Source: Acinetobacter sp. ANC 4169 (GTDB lineage Bacteria > Pseudomonadota > Gammaproteobacteria > Pseudomonadales > Moraxellaceae). Taken from it: DNA of 64,000 nt. A program made the position numbers and the translations under genes. Shown one piece after another: positions 47,686 through 55,819 of this stretch (position 1 is its first letter; every line of letters starts with the position of its first letter). The stretch spans positions 124,001 through 188,000 of the forward strand of contig NZ_NEGE01000002.1 in assembly GCF_002135355.1 (NCBI RefSeq), read 5' to 3'. The notes beneath the pieces were generated by a model, which worked only from the letters and a program-made list of their open reading frames with translations, had not been told where the DNA came from and made no database searches.

Positions 47686-50187
47686 ATGTCTAACAAGAGT
47701 TATAGCCGGTTCTATCGTCAATTTACGCAGAAAATTCTAGATAAAATCGTGACTCCTCAAGTCTTAGGCAATACTGAAGAATTAAAAAAAACCATACAAG
47801 ATCAAACAGATAAAAAAATAATTTGCTATGTATTACAGGATGCCTCACTCAGCAATACGGTTTTAATTGATACTGAAGCAAAGGCCCGTAAGCTGCCTTC
47901 CGTGTTTGGGCCTTTGAGCATTCATGAATATGAGGAAGATGATTCCATTCTGGCTTTAAATGTGCCGAACTCAACCCATGAGGCCTATCATTATTCAGCA
48001 AAATTGATCCGCCTGATTGAAGCTCTGGAAAAATATCCCGAATACGATATTGAACTGGTTCCAGTCACAGTTTTATGGGGACGTTCACCTGCCTATGAAG
48101 ATTCCTGGTTTAAAGCTTTATTTGCTGATGCCTGGGCAACGCCTTCCAAATTAAAACAAGCCTTGAATATTTCTTTATACAGCCGTGAAAATTACATCGA
48201 ATTTCACAAACCGATTTCCCTTAAATCGGCTATTCAACATTCCAAGATTGAGTATCCCAATTTTTCTCCGGCACATTCTGTGGTGAAGGAACTCAATAGC
48301 AATTTTAATAAATACAAAGAAGCCATTTTAGGTCCTGACTTATCTGACCGCCGTAATCTCATTAACAAGTTAATGAAAACCGAAACGGTGCAAGATGCGA
48401 TTCGTAAAGAAAGCATTGATAACAAAATCAGCATGTTTGAGGCGGAAAACCGTGCCAAGGGCTATTTAACCGAAGTGGTTTCGGACTTTTCCTATTCCAC
48501 CCTGCGTTTTGCCGAACTGGCACTGACCAAACTCTGGACGCAACTTTACGATGGTATTGAGGTGCATAATTTCGATACCGTGCGCGAGTTAGCCAAAGAT
48601 TACGAAATTGTCTATACCCCTTGCCACCGCAGTCATATCGACTATTTACTACTTTCTTATGTGATTTTTAACCGTGGCTTGATGGTTCCGCATATTGCTG
48701 CCGGTATTAACCTGAACTTGCCTGTGGTCGGTCAAATCATGCGTGGTGGTGGCGCTTATTTTATCCGACGTACCTTCAGCGGCAATGAACTCTATACTTC
48801 TGTGTTTAAAGAGTATTTACACAGCCTTTTATCTCGCAATACCCCACTGGAATACTTTATTGAAGGCGGTCGTTCCCGTACTGGCCTGCTGTTACCGCCG
48901 AAAAAAGGCATGCTGTCGATGACGGTACAAAGTCATTTACGGGGTGCAACCAAGCCAATTGCCTTTATTCCTACCTATTTTGGTTATGAAAAACTGATTG
49001 AAGGCACCTCTTATTTAAATGAACTGAATGGCAAGCCTAAAGAAGCCGAATCGATCTGGGGCATTTTGAGTTCGGTGCGTAAAATTGAAAAAGTCTTTGG
49101 CCAGGTACACGTCAATTTTGGTGAACCGGTATTTCTGGACCAGGTGTTAACTGAACATCAGGCCAAGCAAATTAAACTCAATATTCATGATGAATTGCCC
49201 CAACCGGTCATTCAAACGGTCAATCAGGTGGCCAATTCAATCCAGGAAAATATTAATAAAGCGGTAGTGATTAATCCTATTTCTTTAATTTCGCTTATTT
49301 TACTCAATGCAGATGATCATGCTTTAAGCGAAAAGCATTTAATTTCACAGATTAGCCAGTATCGTGATTTATTAAAAATGACTCAATATGATTCGCGAAT
49401 GATAATGAGCGAATTATCCAGCGCTGAAATGATTCAGTATGCTGAAAAATTAAAACAGGTTGAAACATTAAACCAAAACAATGAAAAATGGGTACAGGTT
49501 GCTGAAAGTCAAAAGATACTGTTAAGTTATTTTAGCAACAATATTTTGCATTGTTTTATTCTACCGGCATTAATTGCCATGCTTATTCATTCCTATAAAA
49601 AAATCTCAACTCATTATTTAAGCGATACCATTAAAAATATCTACCCTTATTTTAAGGAAGAATTTTTCTTAAAATGGTCTATGGATGAATTAGAAAAAGA
49701 AATAGTATTAATTATAGACAAGTTAGAACATTTAGGCTGGATTGTTCGTCAGGATGGTAGCCTTTCTATTCCGGCTGATGAACAACTGCAAAAGCAGCTT
49801 TTAACTCTGGCGCATTTGTCTGCTTCTAGTCTGAATAACATGAACATGATCGCTGCATTGCTACAGCAGTATGCTCCGCTGCAAGCGCTTAGCCTGAAAG
49901 AACTGGAGAAGATGGGTAAAGCAGTACTGAACAAACTGTCGCAAACGAAAAAGATTCAGGCAGGTTATTATTTTGACAGTGCAACCTTAAAAAGCTTTAT
50001 TGCCATTCTAAAAAACAATGGATTACTTAGCATTCAAGAAGATCGTTTTATTATCAGCGAAAATTTTGAAGAAAAAATATCCGCTATTTTTAATTGGTAT
50101 AATCCGGAAACACGACAAGCTATTATTGAAGCTCTGCAATTTAATGAAAAGGAATTAAAAGGATTTAAACAGTCCAAGAAATTATAA
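47686..50187 (+). CDS. plsB: Glycerol-3-phosphate 1-O-acyltransferase
   Basis: Inner-membrane acyltransferase starting phospholipid synthesis by acylating glycerol 3-phosphate at sn-1. The 833-residue length equals PlsB. Acyltransferase block I is CHRSHIDYLLLSYVI (HX4D catalytic pair, about residue 310), block II GGGAYFIRRTF, block III FIEGGRSRTG, and block IV IPTYFGYEKLIEG. AGGGA precedes the ATG. Monocistronic, ending at a strong hairpin. Confidence 0.94.
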   Translation: MSNKSYSRFYRQFTQKILDKIVTPQVLGNTEELKKTIQDQTDKKIICYVLQDASLSNTVLIDTEAKARKLPSVFGPLSIHEYEEDDSILALNVPNSTHEAYHYSAKLIRLIEALEKYPEYDIELVPVTVLWGRSPAYEDSWFKALFADAWATPSKLKQALNISLYSRENYIEFHKPISLKSAIQHSKIEYPNFSPAHSVVKELNSNFNKYKEAILGPDLSDRRNLINKLMKTETVQDAIRKESIDNKISMFEAENRAKGYLTEVVSDFSYSTLRFAELALTKLWTQLYDGIEVHNFDTVRELAKDYEIVYTPCHRSHIDYLLLSYVIFNRGLMVPHIAAGINLNLPVVGQIMRGGGAYFIRRTFSGNELYTSVFKEYLHSLLSRNTPLEYFIEGGRSRTGLLLPPKKGMLSMTVQSHLRGATKPIAFIPTYFGYEKLIEGTSYLNELNGKPKEAESIWGILSSVRKIEKVFGQVHVNFGEPVFLDQVLTEHQAKQIKLNIHDELPQPVIQTVNQVANSIQENINKAVVINPISLISLILLNADDHALSEKHLISQISQYRDLLKMTQYDSRMIMSELSSAEMIQYAEKLKQVETLNQNNEKWVQVAESQKILLSYFSNNILHCFILPALIAMLIHSYKKISTHYLSDTIKNIYPYFKEEFFLKWSMDELEKEIVLIIDKLEHLGWIVRQDGSLSIPADEQLQKQLLTLAHLSASSLNNMNMIAALLQQYAPLQALSLKELEKMGKAVLNKLSQTKKIQAGYYFDSATLKSFIAILKNNGLLSIQEDRFIISENFEEKISAIFNWYNPETRQAIIEALQFNEKELKGFKQSKKL

Positions 50188-50214
50188 TCAGCATTTCTCA
50201 CCCATACTCGCACC

Positions 50215-50257
50215 AAGATAAAGCATTTAATAAAAATTAAATGCTTTATCTTATTTA
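50215..50257 (+). terminator. Terminator of plsB
   Basis: 16-bp stem AAGATAAAGCATTTAA (50215-50230) with its complement at 50237-50252, 6-base loop, then ATTTAT. Confidence 0.8.
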
Positions 50258-50379
50258 TATAAGAATATCTGATAATTACTTTCATTAAAAACCATTGAAA
50301 TGGTATTTTATATAATGTATTGGATTATTCAGGCATTATATACTGCGTACATTACTGATATGTAGTATGGAAATGCTGT

Positions 50380-50697
50380 ATGAATACCGATCTTGAAATT
50401 GCTTCTATGCATGATGCTATTGATACCGTGGTCACGGTATTAAAATCATTAGCCAATCCAGATCGTTTACTTATTTTATGTTATCTCGCAAAACAAGAAT
50501 TGAATGTTTCACAAATAGAAGAGCTGACCCAAATTAATCAGCCCACCTTGTCCCAGCAGCTGATGATGTTACGTAAAAGTGATGTAGTGAGCACGCGTCG
50601 TGACGGCAAACAGATTTTTTATTCCATTAAAGATCAAAAACTGGTTCAGGTACTGAATACCCTCTATCAACTGTATTGTCCTAAAAATCTAATTTAA
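50380..50697 (+). CDS. ArsR/SmtB regulator of the BigR/YgaV sulfide-sensing type
   Basis: Winged-helix repressor of 105 residues. Recognition helix region: NVSQIEELTQINQPTLSQQLMMLR. Two Cys residues, Cys34 in LLILCYLA and Cys100 in QLYCP, fall where BigR, SqrR and YgaV have the pair that forms a tetrasulfide or disulfide on sulfide exposure; metal-site residues of classic ArsR are absent. No sulfide-oxidation gene is adjacent, unlike typical BigR loci. The imperfect palindrome TACAT-N7-ATGTA at 50348-50364 just upstream may be an autoregulatory operator. Confidence 0.8.
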   Translation: MNTDLEIASMHDAIDTVVTVLKSLANPDRLLILCYLAKQELNVSQIEELTQINQPTLSQQLMMLRKSDVVSTRRDGKQIFYSIKDQKLVQVLNTLYQLYCPKNLI

Positions 50698-50745
50698 TCA
50701 TACTTATACAATAGAATTGGGAAGATATTAAAATCTTTTGACATT

Positions 50746-50897
50746 TTATAGTGATAACCAGATAAAGATACAAGCTAAGGCAACAGTACTTTTATAGTTT
50801 TGCTTTAGCTTGTTATATTGGGTGGCAACAGCTCAAACTGTTTTAATCTTGCACATGCATTTTCCACTGAATGCCTGATTTTATATAAATACCCTTC
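50746..50897 (-). pseudogene. IS5-family transposase remnant (C-terminal end only)
   Basis: On the minus strand, translation gives YLYKIRHSVENACARLKQF, then, after a one-base deletion, ATQYNKLKQNYKSTVALA and the ending CIFIWLSL with a stop at 50746-50748. This is the typical C-terminus of IS5/IS427-group transposases. The N-terminal part, reading frame and inverted repeats are gone, so it is an old scar between the ArsR gene and the LOV phosphodiesterase gene. Confidence 0.8.
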
Positions 50898-50899
50898 TA

Positions 50900-51287
50900 T
50901 CTGGATATGACTTGATTTTCTATTCAATTTCTTTGCAATATTGACTATTACCGTTTAGAAAATAAGCACGGATTTTTCATGGCTCTGAACAGAACACCTG
51001 GTACTGTAAGTTTGTTATCCGGTTTTAAGAAGGTCAGATCGCTTTTGTTTTTAAGAAATAGTTCTACTTTCAATAGCTATTATTTTTAGAGGAATGAATA
51101 TTGATGCAAGTTGTTTAAGTCAACGCTTGAGATTCATCAAGATTTTCAGATAATTGTAGGTAAGTATAATCACATTTTTGTTATATTGTTTATATAAAAT
51201 TAATAATCAGTATATCGATCTGATTTCAAGTTTTTTGATTGAGAATCTATTAAAAATACGCGATACAACTCAAGGAAGGGATGCGAT
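50900..51287. other. Gene-free region upstream of the LOV phosphodiesterase gene
   Basis: About 390 A+T-rich bases with no gene seen. It adjoins the IS5 remnant and must contain the promoter of the next gene; an AAGGA lies 12 bases before its ATG. Confidence 0.45.
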
Positions 51288-53849
51288 ATGAGTCAAACAG
51301 CGAGTTATTTAGATACTCAATCTATCTTTAATTTAATTGGGCAACACGCTGACTTAACCCTCATCTTTCAAACTGTCAGTGAATGGCTAGAAGCCCGGAT
51401 ACCTGATTCAATGGTATCCATTATGTTGTACTCAGAGAGAGAACAAACTTTAAGCCTGATCAGTGGTACCCAACATTTTTCACCCCAATATCAAGAAGCG
51501 ATTAATGGTTTAGAAATAGGCCCAAATGTCGGTGCTTGTGGTGCAGCAGCTTTTCACCGAAAACTTGTGATTTGTGAAAATTTAGCCACTGACCAGAACT
51601 GGGAACCTTTCAGGACCTTGACTCAAGAGGAAAATCTGAACGCATGTTGGTCTACGCCTATTATTAATGCCCATGGAAAACTCTATGGTACCTTTGGGAC
51701 ATATTATCGTTCGCCTAAATGTCCCACACCGACTCATATTAAATTACTTCGTCATGCAGCATCTTTAATTGCCTTAAGTATGGATCTGCATGAAGAACGG
51801 CAACAAAGACTGGCTCTTCATGATAAATATCGCTCTTTCTTCACTTACCATCCGGACGCGATTTTTGAACATAATCTAGAAGGCATCGTGATTGATGTTA
51901 ATCTTGTCTCTGAAAAAATTACTAAATTCAATCTTGAACAGGCTCGGGGCTTACATTTCTCGAATTTTATTTGTGCTGAATTTCAATCTTTAGCGCAAAC
52001 TGCATTTGAACAAGCCTTAAAGGGAAACAGTCAGCACCTGGAAATTCAGGCACTGAATGCCGCAGGTGAATGTTACTGGTTAGACCTGACTTATTTACCC
52101 ATTCAACAAGCTCAACATGTGGTTGGCGTATTTGCAATCGCTCGTGATATTTCAGAACGGCGTGAAACTGAAGAAATGCTACGTCTACTTAAACGAAGTG
52201 TCGATGCTAATCCTCATGGAATTATATTGAGCAATGCCGCCCCAGATCAGGCCATTGAGTATGTTAATCCTGCGTTTGAATGCCTGACCGGTTATAAAAA
52301 AGAAGAAATTATTGGTAAAAATTGTCGTTTTCTGCAAGGTCCTGATACAGATCCTGAAGCAGTTAATAAAATACATAATGCGCTTAAAGAGCAACAAGAA
52401 ATCCAGATCACCTTAAAAAATTATCGTAAAGATGGGAGCTGGTTCTGGAACCAACTGATATTAGGACCGGTTTTTGATGACAAAAATTTCTGCACACATT
52501 TTATCGGAATTCAGCAGGATATTACTCAACAACGGGCAAATAGCGAATATATCGCCCGTCAACAAACCCACGACAGTTTAACCGGATTAATTAATCATCA
52601 TACCTTCGAAAAAATACTGGATGTCGCATTCCACATGCAACATGAGCATCATCACCCTCTGATCGTCATGTATGTTGATTTAGATGGTTTCCAGCCTTTA
52701 AATCAAAGTTTGGGACACCTCAGTGGTGATCAGCTCCTGATTGCTGTAGCAAATCGCCTGCGTCAGATCGTTCAAGAAGAGGATATCATTGCTCATTTTT
52801 CAGCAGATGAATTTGGCATACTGTTGAATAAATGCCATGATTTAAAACAGGCCGCGGTCATTGCAGAGCAAATATTAAGAAGCCTGTCAGTTCCATTTGA
52901 TATCGATGGCCATAAAATCCATATGAGCGCGAGTATTGGTATTGCAGATGATGGAACTCAAATAGAAAAATCTACCCAATTGCTTCATCATGCGATACAT
53001 GCGATGAATGAAGCCAAAAAAGAAGGTGGAAATGCCTGGCACTGGTATGCTTTTGACGCTATGTGCGCACCGAAAATCGATTATGTGCTTATGCGGCATG
53101 AATTAATGGTTGCTCTGGAAGAAAAACAGTTTAGGTTAGTCTATCAACCGGTTATTGATGCTCATTCAGGCCAGGTAAAAAGTGTAGAAGCCTTAATCCG
53201 TTGGCAGCATCCACAAAGAGGTTTTATCTCTCCAGCAGACTTCATTCCATTCGCCGAAAAAACCGGTCAAATTGTAGTCATTGGCCAATGGGTTTTACAG
53301 CAGGCCTGTCAGGATATTGTTGAATGGAATAAGAAAAATGGCGCTAGCCTGAGTGTAGCCGTCAATCTTTCTCCCTTACAGTTCAAGCGCACCGGCTTTT
53401 TGCATGAGTTAAAGGAAACTCTGACCACTACACAGTTACAGCCTGAATTATTAAAAATTGAAGTTACTGAAACCATGTTAATTGCAGGTGCTGACCGTTC
53501 TTTAGAAATTTTAATGGCGATTCGTGATTTGGGCATTAAAGTTTCTGTCGACGACTTTGGAACAGGATACTCCAGTCTGAGTTATTTACGTACTTTACCT
53601 GTTGATGAGATAAAACTTGATCGTAGTTTTATTGAAGATTTACCTAAAAATGAGAAAGATGGTGCTATTGTCGCAGCCATTATTGTCATGGCTCATCAAC
53701 TCGGATTACAAGTGGTCGCTGAAGGTGTAGAAACTCACGCCCAAGCCAAATTTCTCAGAGAATATGAATGTGATCATTTTCAAGGCTACTATTTTGCTAA
53801 ACCAGCTTCCCTTACAGAGCTCAAACTTCATTATAAGCCGGTAGAATAA
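51288..53849 (+). CDS. GAF-PAS-LOV-GGDEF-EAL protein: predicted blue-light-controlled c-di-GMP phosphodiesterase
   Basis: Cytoplasmic signalling protein of 853 residues. Order: GAF (about 15-165), PAS (about 180-290), LOV-type PAS (about 302-415), GGDEF (about 425-590), EAL (about 605-850). The LOV domain has GKNCRFLQG with photoactive Cys346, plus Asn378, Asn388 and Gln409/410 where LOV flavin contacts are expected. The GGDEF site is degenerate (SADEF at 505-509), so cyclase activity is unlikely. The EAL domain is intact: EALIRW, NLSPLQF, EVTET, DDFGTGYSS, KLDRSF, EGVET and QGYYFAKP. It should bind FMN, sense blue light and hydrolyse c-di-GMP. Convergent with a diguanylate cyclase gene 27 bases away. 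Confidence 0.9.
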   Translation: MSQTASYLDTQSIFNLIGQHADLTLIFQTVSEWLEARIPDSMVSIMLYSEREQTLSLISGTQHFSPQYQEAINGLEIGPNVGACGAAAFHRKLVICENLATDQNWEPFRTLTQEENLNACWSTPIINAHGKLYGTFGTYYRSPKCPTPTHIKLLRHAASLIALSMDLHEERQQRLALHDKYRSFFTYHPDAIFEHNLEGIVIDVNLVSEKITKFNLEQARGLHFSNFICAEFQSLAQTAFEQALKGNSQHLEIQALNAAGECYWLDLTYLPIQQAQHVVGVFAIARDISERRETEEMLRLLKRSVDANPHGIILSNAAPDQAIEYVNPAFECLTGYKKEEIIGKNCRFLQGPDTDPEAVNKIHNALKEQQEIQITLKNYRKDGSWFWNQLILGPVFDDKNFCTHFIGIQQDITQQRANSEYIARQQTHDSLTGLINHHTFEKILDVAFHMQHEHHHPLIVMYVDLDGFQPLNQSLGHLSGDQLLIAVANRLRQIVQEEDIIAHFSADEFGILLNKCHDLKQAAVIAEQILRSLSVPFDIDGHKIHMSASIGIADDGTQIEKSTQLLHHAIHAMNEAKKEGGNAWHWYAFDAMCAPKIDYVLMRHELMVALEEKQFRLVYQPVIDAHSGQVKSVEALIRWQHPQRGFISPADFIPFAEKTGQIVVIGQWVLQQACQDIVEWNKKNGASLSVAVNLSPLQFKRTGFLHELKETLTTTQLQPELLKIEVTETMLIAGADRSLEILMAIRDLGIKVSVDDFGTGYSSLSYLRTLPVDEIKLDRSFIEDLPKNEKDGAIVAAIIVMAHQLGLQVVAEGVETHAQAKFLREYECDHFQGYYFAKPASLTELKLHYKPVE

Positions 53850-53876
53850 GTAGAAAAATAAATACCGTTCCACTCT

Positions 53877-55442
53877 CTAATAACGAATACAGTTACGTCC
53901 GTTATTCTTGGCTTGATAAAGTTTATTATCAGCCATTTTAAAAACTTCGGTCACACTGTCTGAGCTTTTAGGCCAAAAGGCAATTCCAATAGATATTGTT
54001 ATTGGTCCAATAGAATTGATGTTGCTTGATTCCATTGTTTTTCTTAAACGCTCCGCAGCATTGTAAGCTACCTTAGGATCTAAAGTCGTCATTAATACAA
54101 TAAACTCTTCCCCTCCTATACGGCAACAAATGTCTCCATCTCTGAAGTTATGATTCATAAGACTGGCCAGGTTTTTTAAAACCATATCCCCCTGATCATG
54201 GCCATAGGTATCATTCACCTTTTTAAAAAAATCGATATCAATCGCAAGAACGGCAAAATCTCTCTCTAAACTCACTACTTCTTTTAAGAAGATTTGCATC
54301 CCCCGCCGATTATATAAACCTGTCAATGGATCGGTATTTACATGTTGACGCAATTCAGTAATCTTTTCACTGAATGCTTGTGAACTGAGCAGCAATGACG
54401 TTCTAAACTTTAAAACTTCAAAATACCAAGGATCAACCTGCTTGATTTTATCTTGAATGTCTGGCTGATTGAGCATACTGGCCATTTTTGCCAAGCTATT
54501 TAAAGGTGAAGAAATAAAGCGCGACATTCTCCAGACAATAAAAAATATAAACAAATAAAAAATTAAAATTCCCACTGAAACTTTTAAAAGAATCACATTG
54601 GCCTGCTTTAACAGCTCTTCGGTTGGTTGCTGGGAAACGACAATCCAGTTCGTACTCGGAATGTAGGCAAAACCTGCCAAATTTTCGACCCCCCGACTAT
54701 TGATTAGCCGGATATTCCCCATCCGTTTATGGACCATATAGTCCAGACCCGTATTATTGACAATTTTTTCGCCAATTCTAGTCGGATCGGGATGAAAAAT
54801 AATTCGATTATCCTGATCCATGACATACATATAACTTTTCTTAAAGTCATACTCGGTTGAAAGCATTTTCTGGATGAGATTATTTTTTTGTAAATAAATC
54901 GTGCCACCAATCATGCCCTGATAATTTTTATTTCGGTCATAAATGGGTTGGGACAGCATCACAACCAAATTATGTCGAACTGACCAATAGGGAGGAGAAA
55001 TATAAGTGGTTTTATACTTTAAAGATTCAATAATTCCCACTGATTTATATGAAATATGGGTACTCAAATTTAAACTTTGCGGTGCAAAAGAGATGATTCT
55101 TCTTTGCTTATCCACAATTAGTAAACTATTAAATTTGTTGGACTGATTTTTAAGACGCTTTGCTTCTTCTTGTATTAATTGAGGATTAGAAAAATTTTGT
55201 CCTAACAGGTCAGCACTATATTTTAGCTCTTTGAGCATATCATCGAAATGCTGATCTGCACTGTTGGCAACCTTTGAAGCATATTTGACATTCACTAAAA
55301 GTGAATTTTGAATGAGCTGGTCTTTAATCACATAATTGAGAATAAATACAGAAACAATAAACAAGCACGAAACACTGATAATAGTCGAAATCAGGATCAG
55401 TTTACGAAGATTTAATTTAAGTGCCAAAAGAATCTGTTTCAA
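53877..55442 (-). CDS. Membrane diguanylate cyclase with periplasmic Cache sensor
   Basis: Inner-membrane c-di-GMP synthase of 521 residues. Helix at about 15-37, periplasmic double-Cache-type sensor (about 40-285, with YISPPYWSVRHNLVVMLSQPI and MIGGTIYL), second helix at about 288-310, linker, and a GGDEF domain (about 370-521). Active site reads RIGGEEF; the inhibitory RxxD site is RDGD five residues before it, so product feedback is expected. Magnesium and substrate residues IDIDFFKKVNDTYGH are intact. Its end faces the end of the LOV phosphodiesterase gene. Ligand unknown; Cache sensors often bind amino or organic acids. Confidence 0.9.
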   Translation of the reverse strand: MKQILLALKLNLRKLILISTIISVSCLFIVSVFILNYVIKDQLIQNSLLVNVKYASKVANSADQHFDDMLKELKYSADLLGQNFSNPQLIQEEAKRLKNQSNKFNSLLIVDKQRRIISFAPQSLNLSTHISYKSVGIIESLKYKTTYISPPYWSVRHNLVVMLSQPIYDRNKNYQGMIGGTIYLQKNNLIQKMLSTEYDFKKSYMYVMDQDNRIIFHPDPTRIGEKIVNNTGLDYMVHKRMGNIRLINSRGVENLAGFAYIPSTNWIVVSQQPTEELLKQANVILLKVSVGILIFYLFIFFIVWRMSRFISSPLNSLAKMASMLNQPDIQDKIKQVDPWYFEVLKFRTSLLLSSQAFSEKITELRQHVNTDPLTGLYNRRGMQIFLKEVVSLERDFAVLAIDIDFFKKVNDTYGHDQGDMVLKNLASLMNHNFRDGDICCRIGGEEFIVLMTTLDPKVAYNAAERLRKTMESSNINSIGPITISIGIAFWPKSSDSVTEVFKMADNKLYQAKNNGRNCIRY

Positions 55443-55819
55443 AAACCTGACCCTGAAATAGTGTGACCATATTTACATTTTATAACATATTTATTGATAA
55501 AATTAACAAAGATTTAATCGTGAATTTTCATTTGAAGCGTGCCTAGACTATCGGAGCAAAGCTTTTTAAGTCAATGTCCTAATGACAAAATCATCATATA
55601 CGCCAGAACTCAAGGAATGCTCTGTGCGCTTACTTTTTAAATCCGAAAAAAGATCATCCTTTTATCTGGACTGAACTTGCTGCTAAATTTGGTTTGGCGA
55701 TTAAATTTTAAGTTCTCGCCATTTTTGCACAGTAAAGGTTATCAAGCCCTATCTTCCTGACAAGACTTCTTAGCACTTTTTGTGCATAATATATCTAAAA
55801 TAGTGATTTAGCTTTAGAT
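55443..55819. other. Gap holding IS3 scar and two promoters
   Basis: Apart from the transposase remnant at 55582-55711, no gene is seen. It must carry the diguanylate cyclase promoter (minus strand) and the SulP promoter (plus strand). Confidence 0.45.
55582..55711 (+). pseudogene. IS3-family transposase OrfA remnant with frameshift
   Basis: A short frame starts MTKSSYTPELKECSVRLLF and continues KSEK, then after one extra A the next frame gives DHPFIWTELAAKFGLAIKF and a stop. This is the N-terminal signature of IS3-family OrfA (YTPE-K--AVRLL--S--DHPS-W-A---IA-KFG). No OrfB or terminal repeats remain. It lies between the diguanylate cyclase and SulP genes. Confidence 0.75.

Noticed and set aside
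52185-53099. Minus-strand frames inside the LOV phosphodiesterase gene
   Set aside because: Shadows of a strongly coding gene; no ribosome-binding sites or motifs.
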